A DNA stretch of 64,000 bases, taken from the NCBI RefSeq assembly GCF_016462545.1, contig NZ_JAEMTA010000001.1, forward strand, positions 134,668 to 198,667, given 5' to 3'. This document shows, one piece after another, positions 8,630-17,852 of this stretch. Position 1 is the stretch's first letter. Every line of letters starts with the position of its first letter. Origin of the DNA: Mycolicibacterium sp. (lineage in GTDB: Bacteria; Actinomycetota; Actinomycetes; Mycobacteriales; Mycobacteriaceae). The notes beneath the pieces were generated by a model. That model made no database searches and was not told the DNA's origin. It saw only the letters and a list, made by a program, of their open reading frames with translations. A program made the position numbers and the translations under genes.

Positions 8630-9006
8630 GCACGCCGCCAGATCAGGCGGGAGTGCGTCGTAGTGCCGTCCCGGTCCGTCGTGCTGGCGGACAGCGTCAA
8701 GAGGTCACCGTCGATGCTCGCCCGTCGAAACTGCGGCTGCGCCAACAGCTCCGGCATCATCGACATGGAGACGTCGTGGTGCAGAGTCGAGGTCTCTTCG
8801 TCGACGAAGAACGGCCCGCCGTAGGCGACGTACTCGTCCATCTCCGACGTGGCGAGCTGGGCCGACATGTAGCCATCCGCGGTATAGAGGATCAGGCCTC
8901 GCGGTGCGGTGCCGAGTGGATGGCGCTCTTCGCCGGTGGCGGCGTCGCGCGCGACGAACGACACCAGCTCCCATGCGCCTGGAAGGGCATCCCGCAGCGA
9001 CGTCAC
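8626..9006 (-). CDS. Lipocalin-like domain protein
   Basis: 126 residues starting with GTG. The pattern GAWELVSFVARDAATGEERHPLG, then RGLILYTADGYMSAQL and a C-terminal GDLLTLSAS ... RLIWRRA matches the small single-domain lipocalin-like family found beside catabolic genes. No signal peptide, so cytosolic. It may bind a small hydrophobic acid. It converges on the F420-type oxidoreductase. Confidence 0.75.
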   Translation of the reverse strand: MTSLRDALPGAWELVSFVARDAATGEERHPLGTAPRGLILYTADGYMSAQLATSEMDEYVAYGGPFFVDEETSTLHHDVSMSMMPELLAQPQFRRASIDGDLLTLSASTTDRDGTTTHSRLIWRRA

Positions 9007-9112
9007 AGCAGGATCGCGGTGGGGCTGACCGGTTCGGTTGCCGCATCCGGCTTGCCCGTGTCGTGGTGCTTGGCGAGTCGGCCGCAGACACGCACGCTTA
9101 CGCGGGATGCCA

Positions 9113-9298
9113 CTAGCAGCAGCGCGGTTGGACTTCGGCAGTGCGATACCGCATCCGCCAGTAGTCCCGCTCGGACATCACCGGCTCGTCGGGATGAGTG
9201 CGATCGCGGTGGGCGACGTAGCGCCGATAGTGGTTGTCGCCCATCAATGAGCACCAGTACCAACGGATCTGGCCTGCGATCGCGGTAGCGCGTCCCAT
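9113..9298 (-). CDS. ybdD: YbdD/YjiX family small protein paired with CstA
   Basis: 61 residues from ATG 9298, preceded by a very good ribosome-binding site (GAAGGAGGT, nine bases upstream of the ATG). The protein has the family marks [30 protein letters not shown] with an ERDYWRMRY tail. It lies inside and beyond the 3' end of cstA (overlap 9244-9298), the usual partner arrangement in bacteria. The function is unproven; it is commonly taken to assist the CstA peptide/pyruvate transporter. Confidence 0.88.
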   Translation of the reverse strand: MGRATAIAGQIRWYWCSLMGDNHYRRYVAHRDRTHPDEPVMSERDYWRMRYRTAEVQPRCC

Positions 9299-11550
9299 TG
9301 CTTCTGCACCTCCTTCTCGGCGGCGGTAGGGATCATGCCCGAGGGCGCGAAGATCCGTGACGGCACGGGCTCTTCCTCGCTCAGCGGGCGTCCAGTGCCT
9401 CGAATCGCCTTGATGGCCATGATTACTCCCGCCGCGACCACGATGCACACCAGCACCGCGAACAGGATCGACAGCGTGCCCTGGATGAACGTGTTACGGA
9501 TGACGGCGTCGAGCTGGTCGGAGTTCTTGGCAGCACCGAACGCCGTCTTGCCCGCATCCTTGGCGTCGCGGTATTGGAAGTGCTGTGTCCAGTAACCGAG
9601 CTTCGGGTCACCCGAGAAGATCTTCTGCCACGACGCGGTCATCGTCACGATCAGATCCCACGCCAACGGGATACCAGGAATCCACGCCCATTTCAGCAGA
9701 CCCCGCTTGATCACCACGACCGTGACGAGGGTGAGCGCGATCGCGGCCAACAGCTGGTTGGCAATGCCGAACAGCGGGAAGAGCGTGTTGATTCCGCCCA
9801 GGGGATCGGTGACGCCCATCAGCAGAATGCTGCCCCACGCGGCGACGACGATGATGCTGCACGCCCACGCGCCGACGCGCCAGCTCGGATTGCGCAGTTT
9901 CTTGAGTGGCCCACCGAGATTGGCCAGACCGTCGGACAGCATGAAGCGCGCAACCCGGGTGCCTGCGTCGACCGTGGTGAGGATGAACAGCGCCTCGAAC
10001 ATGATCGCGAAGTGGTACCAGAACGCCTTGAGGCCCGCGCCGCCGAAGACCTGATGCAGCACCTCGGACATGCCAAAGGCCAGGGTCGGCGCGCCGCCCG
10101 TGCGCGAGACGATCGTTTCCTCGCCGACGCTCTCGGCCGCGGAGGTGATCTCGTCACCGGTGATGGGCGCTCCCGACAACCCGAGGCCGTTGACGTAGTC
10201 GGCTGCGGTCTGCGCGGTGGTCCCGGTCTGCGCGCTGGGTGCGTTGATGGCGAAGTAGAGATGCTGATTGAGAATCGCCGCGGTGATGAGAGCCATGATC
10301 GCGACGAACGACTCGGTCAGCATGCCGCCGTATCCGATCAGCCGCATCTGGCTTTCCTTCTCCAACAACTTAGGCGTGGTGCCCGAGGAGATCAGCGAAT
10401 GAAAGCCCGACAGTGCGCCGCAGGCAATCGTGATGAACAGGAACGGGAACAGCGAGCCCGCGAACACCGGCCCGGTGCCGCTCGAGGCGAAGGTCGAGAT
10501 CGCCGGGGCCGCCATGATCGGGCGGGCGACCAGGATGCCGATGGCTAGCAAGATGATGGTGCCGACCTTCATGAACGTCGACAGATAGTCACGCGGGGCC
10601 AGCAGGAGCCAGACCGGCAGCACCGAGGCGGCGAGGCCGTAGATGATGATGCACCACGACAACGTCACCTTCGAGAGGGTGAACCAGTCAGCGCCCCAGG
10701 CGGTTTCGGCAACCCAACCGCCGGAGATCACGGCAAGCAGCAACAGCACGACACCGATCAGCGACACCTCCGACACCCGGCCAGGTCGCAGGAACCGTAG
10801 ATATAGACCCATGAACACTGCGATCGGGATGGTCATGGCGATGGAGAACACACCCCACGGACTCTCGGCCAGGGCGTTGACGACGACCAGCGCGAGCACC
10901 GCCAGCAGGATCACCATGATCACCAGCACCCCGACGATCGCGGCGACGCCACCGACCGCGCCCAACTCGTCGCGGGCCATCTGACCGAGGGAGCGGCCGC
11001 GGCGTCGAACTGAGATCGACAGCACCAGGTAGTCCTGCACGCAGCCCGCGACCAGCGCGCCGACGATGATCCAGATGGTGCCCGGGAGGTAGCCCATCTG
11101 CATGGCAAGCACCGGCCCCACCAGCGGACCCGCGCCTGCGATTGCGGCGAAGTGGTGGCCGAACAACACCCGCCGATCGGTCGGCATGTAGTCGGTGCCG
11201 TTGTCGAACACCTCGGCCGGCGTGGCGTCCTGGTCGCGCGGCGTGACGATCTTCATCTCGATGAGGCGCGCGTAGAACCGATATCCGATGACGTACGTGC
11301 ACACCGCTGCGATGACGAACCAGACCGCGCTGATCGTCTCCCCGCGCAGGAACGCGATCACCGCCCAGGCGACCGCCCCGAGGAGCGCGATGAGGGCGAA
11401 GACGATCTTGTGCTTCGTGGTGATCGGGGACCGGTCGATGATCGCCACGGGCGGCAGGTCTGCGTCGGTGCGGACATAGGTGATGTCGCCGTCGGTTTCT
11501 TCCAGACGGGCCGCGGAGGCGGGCACCGGGGGTACCGGGGGTTTGGCCAT
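9244..11550 (-). CDS. cstA: Carbon starvation protein A, peptide/pyruvate transporter
   Basis: 768 residues from ATG 11550, an integral membrane protein with about 16-18 hydrophobic segments. Marks include [28 protein letters not shown] followed by the conserved [24 protein letters not shown] loop and the [19 protein letters not shown] loop. The family imports peptides or pyruvate and is induced by carbon starvation. The C-terminus overlaps ybdD. ligB lies 55 bp upstream on the same strand, as I recall for Rv3062-Rv3063 of M. tuberculosis. Confidence 0.95.
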   Translation of the reverse strand: MAKPPVPPVPASAARLEETDGDITYVRTDADLPPVAIIDRSPITTKHKIVFALIALLGAVAWAVIAFLRGETISAVWFVIAAVCTYVIGYRFYARLIEMKIVTPRDQDATPAEVFDNGTDYMPTDRRVLFGHHFAAIAGAGPLVGPVLAMQMGYLPGTIWIIVGALVAGCVQDYLVLSISVRRRGRSLGQMARDELGAVGGVAAIVGVLVIMVILLAVLALVVVNALAESPWGVFSIAMTIPIAVFMGLYLRFLRPGRVSEVSLIGVVLLLLAVISGGWVAETAWGADWFTLSKVTLSWCIIIYGLAASVLPVWLLLAPRDYLSTFMKVGTIILLAIGILVARPIMAAPAISTFASSGTGPVFAGSLFPFLFITIACGALSGFHSLISSGTTPKLLEKESQMRLIGYGGMLTESFVAIMALITAAILNQHLYFAINAPSAQTGTTAQTAADYVNGLGLSGAPITGDEITSAAESVGEETIVSRTGGAPTLAFGMSEVLHQVFGGAGLKAFWYHFAIMFEALFILTTVDAGTRVARFMLSDGLANLGGPLKKLRNPSWRVGAWACSIIVVAAWGSILLMGVTDPLGGINTLFPLFGIANQLLAAIALTLVTVVVIKRGLLKWAWIPGIPLAWDLIVTMTASWQKIFSGDPKLGYWTQHFQYRDAKDAGKTAFGAAKNSDQLDAVIRNTFIQGTLSILFAVLVCIVVAAGVIMAIKAIRGTGRPLSEEEPVPSRIFAPSGMIPTAAEKEVQKQWDALPRSQARSVGTGAH

Positions 11551-11605
11551 GGGTCCGATCCTTTCATCGCGGGCAGTACCGGTTGGCGGAAACGCCCCCA
11601 TTCGG

Positions 11606-13171
11606 TCAGCCCTCGTACAGGGTGCGCACAGCGTCGATGGTGTCGGCCTCCGACGGGCCCTTGTCGTTGCGGTAGCGCATGACGCGCGCAAAGCGCAACG
11701 CCATTCCACCGGGGTACCGGGTGGACGTCTGTACCCCGTCGAGGGCGATCTCTACCACCTGCTCAGGTCGCAGTCGCACTAGGTAGCCGTCTGTTGGACC
11801 GTCCGCGAGTTCGAGGAAACGGCTGGTCTGCCACGCCAGCATCTCGTCGGTCATGCCCTTGAACGTCTTGCCCAACATGATGAATCCGCCGGTGGCGGGA
11901 TCGCGCGCGCCGAGGTGGATGTTGGACAGCTTGCCGGTGCGTCGGCCCGAACCCCACTCCACCGCCAGCACGACGAGGTCGAGTGTGTGCACCGGTTTGA
12001 CCTTCAGCCAACCGGCTCCCCGACGGCCGGCCTCGTACGGCGCGGTGGCCGACTTCGCCATCACCCCTTCGTGGCCGGCCTGCAGGGTGGTTGCGAGGAA
12101 GGCGGCCGCAGCCTGGGCGTCGGAGGTGCTCGTGCGGTCGACCCGCTGCGCGGCGGGCACGATCCGATCCAGGACGGCGAGGCGCTCGGTGGTCGGCAGA
12201 TCGAGCAGGTCGGCCCCGTCGAGATGCAGCAGGTCGAAGAAGAACACCGACAGCGGTTGGGCTGCCCTCGCCGCCGCGACGTCGGCCGTCCGGTCTCGCC
12301 CGCCCTTGCCGCCGCCGCGCCCGAACCGGGACGCCGTCACCTGGAACCGGTGGGGCCGGCCGTCGGGCCGCAGGGCAATGGCCTCCGCGTCGGCGATGAG
12401 GTCCTGGACCGGGAGGGCGAGCGCTGCCTCGACCACCTCCGGGAGCCGGGCCGTGATGTCATCGAGGCTGCGGGTGTAGATCGAGACGGTGTCGCCGGCG
12501 CGGTGAATCTGAACCCTGGCGCCGTCGAGCTTGGCCTCGAAGATGGCTGCCCCGCCCAGCTTTTCGAGGGCATCCTCGACACCGGTCGCCGTCTGGGCGA
12601 GCATGGGGCCCACTGGACGACCGACCCGCAGCGTGAACTCGGCGAGGGCAGCCCTGCCGTGGGTCAACGCGGCGGCCGCGACGGTCGGCAAGTCGCCGCC
12701 GAGCATGGCGGCCCGCCGGACCTCGACGGCGGGAACGCCGGCAGCCTTGGCGACGGCGTCGGCCATCACGCCGACGAGTGCGCCCTGGCGCAGCTCGCCG
12801 CTCAGCAGACGGCGCAGGAACGCCTGTTCGGTTTCGGTCGATGCGGCGAACAACGCGGTCAGCAAGTCGGACCGGCGGGCCTGCGAACCCGCGCCCGAGA
12901 CCAGTCCGATCTCGGTGAACGTGGCGTGGACGTCCGACACCCCGAGCGACGGCTCCGCAGACGCGGGCGGCAGCGTGCGCAGAGCGGCCCAGCCGACGCC
13001 GATCTGGCGCTGGGGAAGTTCACCCGACAGCCAGGCGACCACGACGGCGACCAGCTCGGGATCGGCCTCCGCTGCGGCGGTGGTCAGCAGTTCCGCGATG
13101 CGACCGATCTTGGCCGAGCGTGCCGAGACGGCACCGACCTCCGCGGACGTGGTGGCGACGGCGACGAGCAT
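11606..13171 (-). CDS. ligB: ATP-dependent DNA ligase LigB
   Basis: 521 residues from ATG 13171 (the frame continues upstream, but this start matches the mycobacterial LigB N-terminus). The adenylated lysine is about residue 214 in [14 protein letters not shown]. Other nucleotidyltransferase motifs are present, such as RSLDDIT, DAEAI, EGVMAKS and [13 protein letters not shown], followed by the OB-fold. It seals nicks using ATP and is non-essential beside the NAD-dependent LigA in mycobacteria. The order ligB-cstA is conserved. Confidence 0.95.
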   Translation of the reverse strand: MLVAVATTSAEVGAVSARSAKIGRIAELLTTAAAEADPELVAVVVAWLSGELPQRQIGVGWAALRTLPPASAEPSLGVSDVHATFTEIGLVSGAGSQARRSDLLTALFAASTETEQAFLRRLLSGELRQGALVGVMADAVAKAAGVPAVEVRRAAMLGGDLPTVAAAALTHGRAALAEFTLRVGRPVGPMLAQTATGVEDALEKLGGAAIFEAKLDGARVQIHRAGDTVSIYTRSLDDITARLPEVVEAALALPVQDLIADAEAIALRPDGRPHRFQVTASRFGRGGGKGGRDRTADVAAARAAQPLSVFFFDLLHLDGADLLDLPTTERLAVLDRIVPAAQRVDRTSTSDAQAAAAFLATTLQAGHEGVMAKSATAPYEAGRRGAGWLKVKPVHTLDLVVLAVEWGSGRRTGKLSNIHLGARDPATGGFIMLGKTFKGMTDEMLAWQTSRFLELADGPTDGYLVRLRPEQVVEIALDGVQTSTRYPGGMALRFARVMRYRNDKGPSEADTIDAVRTLYEG

Positions 13172-13300
13172 CACCAGACCAGCCTGGCACGGAGGTCGGA
13201 CATCGTGACATCCCCGTCCAAGGAACATGGCAGTCAACGGTCAGGAAGCGCAGCCACACTCGCAGCTACATCGACCACCTCCCGATCCCGAAGGACGACC

Positions 13301-14302
13301 GTGCTGACCTTGCCTGTGATTGGGGCGATCACGTGGACGGGTTTCGAGCACCGGTGGCTGTTCCTGTTCGGGCTGGTGCCGCTCGCGTTGCTGGTGCTCT
13401 ATTCGGTCGTGCAGATCAGACGTCGGCGTCGCATCGCGCGGTTCGTCGGTAGTGGGTCGGCCTCGACACCCGTGCGCTGGCGTCACGTGCCCGTCGCGCT
13501 GACGATCGTCGCCCTGGTCCTGCTGACCGTCGCGTTGGCCGGGCCCACCCGCGACATCAAGATTCCGCGGAACCGTGCCGTCATCATGCTCGTCGTCGAC
13601 GTGTCGCAGTCGATGCGGGCGACCGACGTCGACCCCACCCGGTTGGCCGCCGCGCAACAGGCCGCCAAACAGTTCGCCGGCAACCTCACGCCGGGCATCA
13701 ACCTCGGCCTGGTGGCGTTCGCGGGTAACGCGGACCTGCTGGTCGCGCCGAATCCCAACCACCAGGCCACGATCGACTCACTCGACAAGCTGCAGACGGC
13801 CGACAAGACCGCGACCGGAGAAGCCATCTTCACCGCGCTGCAATCCATCGCCACCGTCGGGTCGGTGCTGAGCAACGACGGCGATACCTCGCCCCCGCCC
13901 GCGCGCATCGTGTTGTTGTCCGACGGGGACGAGAACGTGCCCAGTGATCCCAGCAACCCGCGCGGCGCGTACACGGCGGCCCGGTACGCCAGGGACCAGG
14001 GCGTGCCCATCTCGACCATCGCATTCGGCACCGCGGGCGGCTACGTCGATCTGAACAACCAACGACTACCGGTACCCGTCGGCAAGGACACGATGACCCA
14101 GATCGCCCAACTGTCAGGCGGCCAGACCTACACCGCCACCAACGTCGATCAGCTGAACCGCAGCTACGACTCGGTGCAGGAACAGATCGGCTACCAGGTG
14201 ATGCCCGGTCCGGCCGCCGAGGCCTGGCTGCGTCTGGCGGTATTCACCGCAACCATCGCCGCCGTCCTGGCCTTGGCGATCAACCGTCGGTTGCCGACAT
14301 GA
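13301..14302 (+). CDS. VWA-domain membrane protein (UPF0353), copy 1
   Basis: About 333 residues from GTG 13301. Two N-terminal membrane segments (about 18-38 and 60-80) precede a von Willebrand A domain with an intact MIDAS start, Asp100 in [12 protein letters not shown], plus a C-terminal anchor ending INRRLPT. It strongly resembles mycobacterial UPF0353 proteins such as Rv1481, related to BatA. Those are normally next to a MoxR ATPase, which is absent here. The stop overlaps the ATG of a paralogue (ATGA at 14299). Confidence 0.88.
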   Translation: MLTLPVIGAITWTGFEHRWLFLFGLVPLALLVLYSVVQIRRRRRIARFVGSGSASTPVRWRHVPVALTIVALVLLTVALAGPTRDIKIPRNRAVIMLVVDVSQSMRATDVDPTRLAAAQQAAKQFAGNLTPGINLGLVAFAGNADLLVAPNPNHQATIDSLDKLQTADKTATGEAIFTALQSIATVGSVLSNDGDTSPPPARIVLLSDGDENVPSDPSNPRGAYTAARYARDQGVPISTIAFGTAGGYVDLNNQRLPVPVGKDTMTQIAQLSGGQTYTATNVDQLNRSYDSVQEQIGYQVMPGPAAEAWLRLAVFTATIAAVLALAINRRLPT

Positions 14303-15309
14303 CGGTGCCATTTCTCGGCCCCCTGGCGCTCTCGGGCTTCGCCCACGCGTGGTACTTCCTGTATCTGGTGATCGTCCTCGCGCTCGCCGCGGTATACGTG
14401 ATCCTCCAATTCGCGCGTCACCGCCGTGTCCTGCGGTTCGCGAACATGGACGTGCTGCAGCGGGTGGCACCCGCTCCGAACACGCGGCGGTGGCGCCACG
14501 TCCCCGCAGTTCTGTTGGTGATCGCCTTGGCGTTGCTGGCGATCGCGTTGGCGGCGCCGACCCACGACGTCCGGATACCCCGCAACCGCGCAGTCGTGAT
14601 GCTGGTGATCGACGTGTCCGAGTCGATGGTTGCCACCGACGTCGCACCCAGTCGACTGGAGGCCGCCAAGGAGGCGGGCAAGCAGTTCGCGGACGAGCTG
14701 ACGCCGGGAATCAACCTGGGGCTGGTCGCATTCGGTGGCAGCGCAACGCTTCTGGTATCGCCGACGACGAATCGTGCGGCCACGAAGGCCGCGATCGACG
14801 GCCTCAAGCCGGAGGAGCGCACCGCCACCGGAGAGGGCATCTTCACCGCACTGCAGGCCATCGCCAGCGTCGACGCCGTGATGGGGGGCGGTGACACCCC
14901 GGCGCCCGCGCACATCGTGCTGGAGTCCGATGGCGCGGAGACAATGCCGCGAAATCCCGACGACCCCAGGGGCGCGTACACCGCCGCCCGCGCGGCCAAG
15001 GATCAGGGCGTCGCCATCTCGACGATCTCGTTCGGGACGCCCGACGGCGTCGTCGACATCAACGGCCAGCAGATCGCGGTTCCCGTCGATGATGCGACGC
15101 TGCAACAGATCACCGACATCACCGGAGGCCAGACGTTCCACGCCGGGAGCCTGTCCCAGCTCAAAGAGGTGTACTCGACCCTGCAGGAGCAGATCGGTTA
15201 CGAGACGGTGCGCGGCGACGCCAGCGAGGGGTGGATCCGTCTCGGCGCGGTGCTCATGGCCGCCGCCGTGCTGGCGTCGGTCCTCACCAACCGTCGGGTC
15301 CCGGTCTGA
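14299..15309 (+). CDS. VWA-domain membrane protein (UPF0353), copy 2
   Basis: 336 residues, a close paralogue of the preceding gene throughout: two N-terminal membrane segments, VWA domain with MIDAS Asp105 in [12 protein letters not shown], the [15 protein letters not shown] segment, and a C-terminal anchor (INRR replaced by TNRR). Translationally coupled to copy 1, so the pair may form a heteromeric membrane complex with metal-dependent protein binding on the outer face. It converges with the molybdopterin oxidoreductase. Confidence 0.88.
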   Translation: MTVPFLGPLALSGFAHAWYFLYLVIVLALAAVYVILQFARHRRVLRFANMDVLQRVAPAPNTRRWRHVPAVLLVIALALLAIALAAPTHDVRIPRNRAVVMLVIDVSESMVATDVAPSRLEAAKEAGKQFADELTPGINLGLVAFGGSATLLVSPTTNRAATKAAIDGLKPEERTATGEGIFTALQAIASVDAVMGGGDTPAPAHIVLESDGAETMPRNPDDPRGAYTAARAAKDQGVAISTISFGTPDGVVDINGQQIAVPVDDATLQQITDITGGQTFHAGSLSQLKEVYSTLQEQIGYETVRGDASEGWIRLGAVLMAAAVLASVLTNRRVPV

Positions 15310-15324
15310 GGGTGCTGCTCGGTG

Positions 15325-16896
15325 TCAGGCGACGTCGAACGACACGCTGTGCCAGCCGGTTGCGCCGTCGGGCACGACGTCGGCCTCGTCCGAGGTCTGC
15401 ACCGTTCCCGTGCCGTCCGTCGCACGCACCGAAAACGTATGGGCGCCAGGGTCATTGGCTTGCCAGGGGAAACTCCACAGCCTCCAGGCGTCGTTCGAGT
15501 AGCTCGCGCCGAGCTGCGCCTGCTGCCAAGGGCCATCGTCGATGCGCACCTCGACGGCCTTGATGCCCCGGAGCTGCGCCCAGGCCACGCCGCCGAAAGT
15601 GACCGGGCCGCGCGGCACGACCTGACCGCTCTTCGGGACCTCGATCTTCGATTCCGTCTTGATGGGTCCGCGGGCCGCCCACCCGAGACGCGTCCAGTAG
15701 GCCTGGGCGCGGTCGAAGCGGGTGAGCTCGAGGTCGGTGACCCACTTCGTCGCCGAGACGTAGCCGTATAAACCGGGCACCACGAGGCGGGCCGGGTAGC
15801 CGTGTTCGGTGGGCAATGGTGCGTCGTTCATGCCGATCGCCAACAGGGCATCGCGCTGGTCGGTGAGTGCCTCGACCGGAGTGCCCGCGGTGAACCCGTC
15901 GATCGACGTCGACAGCACCATGTCGGCATCGGAGTGAATGCCGGCGCCGGCCAACAGATCTCGCACCCGGTAGCCGGTCCACTTGGCGTTGGAGATGAGG
16001 TCCCCGCCGACGGGATTGGAGACGCACGTCAGCGTGACGACTCGTTCGACGACCTCGAAGCGTTGCAGGTCGTCGAAGCTCAACGACACCTCTCGATCCA
16101 CCATGCCGTGGATCTTCAGACGCCAGTCCGCCCGGCTGAGTTGCGGCACGCTCAAGGCCGTGTCGATGCGGTAGAAGTCGGCGTTCGGCGTGATGAACGG
16201 CGGCAGTGCCACGCCGGTCGGTTGCACCGAGGCAGGGGGCGCAACGGGCACGGCCTTCCCCGCGGTCGGCAGGGTGAAGGCGGTGCGATCGCCTGCCACT
16301 GACGAGTTCACCCGGTTGAGCACCGCGCCCGCGACCCCGGCGACGGCCCCAGCGCCGATGAAGCCGAGCGTCACCAACGACAACCGACGCCCACGGTCGG
16401 GTGAGTCGGTCGAGGTCGAATCCGTCGGAGATACCGGCGTATCGAAGCGGCCGGAGATCAGCAACCGCAGCACCAGGACACCGCAGACCGTGCCGATCAC
16501 CGTCGGCACCACGTCGATCGGAGTGGCGCCCGCGCGGCTGACGACGGCCGCGCAGCCGAGCACACCGGCGATCACGATGGCGATGCTGCCCACGGGGCGA
16601 CGCCGGGTCTCGCGCTGCGCGGTGAGCGCGGCGATCACGGCGATGACCACCAAGACCAGGATCGTCAGCGCCAGCTTGTCCGACGTGCCGAACAACTTGA
16701 TGGCCGATTCCTTGACCGGGCCGGGCGTCAGGTCGATGACGGTCGAGCCGATCGCGGTTCTGGAGTCGGCGTGCGGGCCGAACGGCACTGCGCTCAGCTC
16801 AGCCACTCCCAATGCCACTGCGGCGGCGGCCAGACCCGTCAGTCCACTGGGACGAAGGTCGCTGGGTGTTTCGGGGCGGGTAGCCGTATCGGCCAT
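15325..16896 (-). CDS. Membrane-anchored sulfite-oxidase-family molybdopterin oxidoreductase
   Basis: 523 residues. The N-terminal ~180 residues hold about four to five membrane segments (AAAAVALGVAELSAVP, LALTILVLVVIAVIAAL, SIAIVIAGVLGCAAVV, VVPTVIGTVCGVLVL, LVTLGFIGAGAVAGVAG). Then a molybdopterin domain carries the Mo-ligating cysteine, Cys291 in VTLTCVSNPVGGDL, and a C-terminal Ig-like dimer domain (PVTFGGVAWAQLRGIKAVEV). The catalytic part should face the cell exterior. No haem domain, so an electron acceptor must come from elsewhere. The substrate is unknown; the family includes sulfite oxidases and MsrP-type reductases. Confidence 0.87.
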   Translation of the reverse strand: MADTATRPETPSDLRPSGLTGLAAAAVALGVAELSAVPFGPHADSRTAIGSTVIDLTPGPVKESAIKLFGTSDKLALTILVLVVIAVIAALTAQRETRRRPVGSIAIVIAGVLGCAAVVSRAGATPIDVVPTVIGTVCGVLVLRLLISGRFDTPVSPTDSTSTDSPDRGRRLSLVTLGFIGAGAVAGVAGAVLNRVNSSVAGDRTAFTLPTAGKAVPVAPPASVQPTGVALPPFITPNADFYRIDTALSVPQLSRADWRLKIHGMVDREVSLSFDDLQRFEVVERVVTLTCVSNPVGGDLISNAKWTGYRVRDLLAGAGIHSDADMVLSTSIDGFTAGTPVEALTDQRDALLAIGMNDAPLPTEHGYPARLVVPGLYGYVSATKWVTDLELTRFDRAQAYWTRLGWAARGPIKTESKIEVPKSGQVVPRGPVTFGGVAWAQLRGIKAVEVRIDDGPWQQAQLGASYSNDAWRLWSFPWQANDPGAHTFSVRATDGTGTVQTSDEADVVPDGATGWHSVSFDVA

Positions 16897-16994
16897 GACG
16901 CCAAGGTACCGACTTCGCCACCCAAAGTGCTTACGGGAAAGTGACGTCGGTTAGGTTGCTTTACAAATTAGCGTCATTGTGGAAAGGGAGCTAC

Positions 16995-17774
16995 ATGGAG
17001 ATCTCGGGCAAGAAGGCGATCGTCGTGGGCGGCGCATCGGGGTTCGGCCGTGCCACGGCGGAATCGCTCGTCGCACGGGGAGCGAGCGTCGCGATTCTGG
17101 ACCGGCCGCAGTCCGATGGCAAGGCCGTTGCCGCCGACATCGGGGCGGCCTTCCACGAAGTCGACGTGACCGACTTCGATGGCACCGAAGCCGTGCTGCA
17201 GCAGGCAATCGACGGGCTCGGCGCCCTGCACGTCATCGTCACCACCGCCGGCGGTGGCATCGGTGAACGCACCATCAGCAAGACCGGGCCGCACCCCCTT
17301 GACTCCTTCCGTGCGAGCGTCGACCTGAACTTGATCGGCACCTTCAACATCAGCAGGCTCGCGGCGTGGCAGATGAGCAAGCAGGAAGCCGTCGACGCCG
17401 AAGACGGGGGAGAGGCCGAGGAGCGCGGCGTCATCATCAACACGGCGTCGATCGCGGCGTTCGAGGGGCAGATCGGGCAGGTCGCCTACACCGCATCAAA
17501 GGCGGCGATCGCCGGGATGTGCCTGACGATGGCGCGCGATCTGGGCAGTCTGGGTATCAGGGTGTTGGCGATCGCGCCGAGCCTGTTCGCCACCGGTCTC
17601 ACCAAGGGCATTCCCGACGAATTCGCCAGCGCGCTGACCAAGGACGCCGCGTTCCCGAAGCGGCTCGGCAAGCCCCAGGAATACGCCAAGCTGGTGACGG
17701 CGATCGTGGAGAACCCGATGCTCAACGGCCAGTGCATTCGGTTGGACGCCGGCCAACGCTTCGCCCCCAAGTAA
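16995..17774 (+). CDS. Short-chain dehydrogenase, 3-hydroxyacyl-CoA type
   Basis: 259 residues from ATG 16995, which follows GGAAAGGGAG. The NAD-binding loop is GGASGFGRA near residue 10, the NNAG motif is changed to TTAGGG, and the active site has INTASIAAFEGQIGQVAYTASKAA with Tyr and Lys in order. The long insert with RGVIINTASIAAF and the end RLDAGQRFAPK resemble 3-hydroxyacyl-CoA dehydrogenase type 2 (HSD17B10-like) enzymes. It stands alone, with its own AT-rich upstream region and a strong hairpin directly after the stop. Confidence 0.85.
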   Translation: MEISGKKAIVVGGASGFGRATAESLVARGASVAILDRPQSDGKAVAADIGAAFHEVDVTDFDGTEAVLQQAIDGLGALHVIVTTAGGGIGERTISKTGPHPLDSFRASVDLNLIGTFNISRLAAWQMSKQEAVDAEDGGEAEERGVIINTASIAAFEGQIGQVAYTASKAAIAGMCLTMARDLGSLGIRVLAIAPSLFATGLTKGIPDEFASALTKDAAFPKRLGKPQEYAKLVTAIVENPMLNGQCIRLDAGQRFAPK

Positions 17775-17782
17775 TAGAGTGG

Positions 17783-17827
17783 TTTCGGCGTGATCAGCGG
17801 CGCTCACCGCCGCCGATCACGCCGAAA
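17783..17827 (+). terminator. Strong hairpin after the dehydrogenase gene
   Basis: A perfect 13-bp inverted repeat, TTTCGGCGTGATC at 17783-17795 and its complement at 17815-17827, encloses a further GCGGCG/CGCCGC stem with a 5-base loop. It begins 8 bp after the stop and ends 25 bp before the next start. There is no clear T-run, as is common in mycobacteria. Confidence 0.65.
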
Positions 17828-17852
17828 TCGCTAGGTCGGGAGGGGTTGTCGA

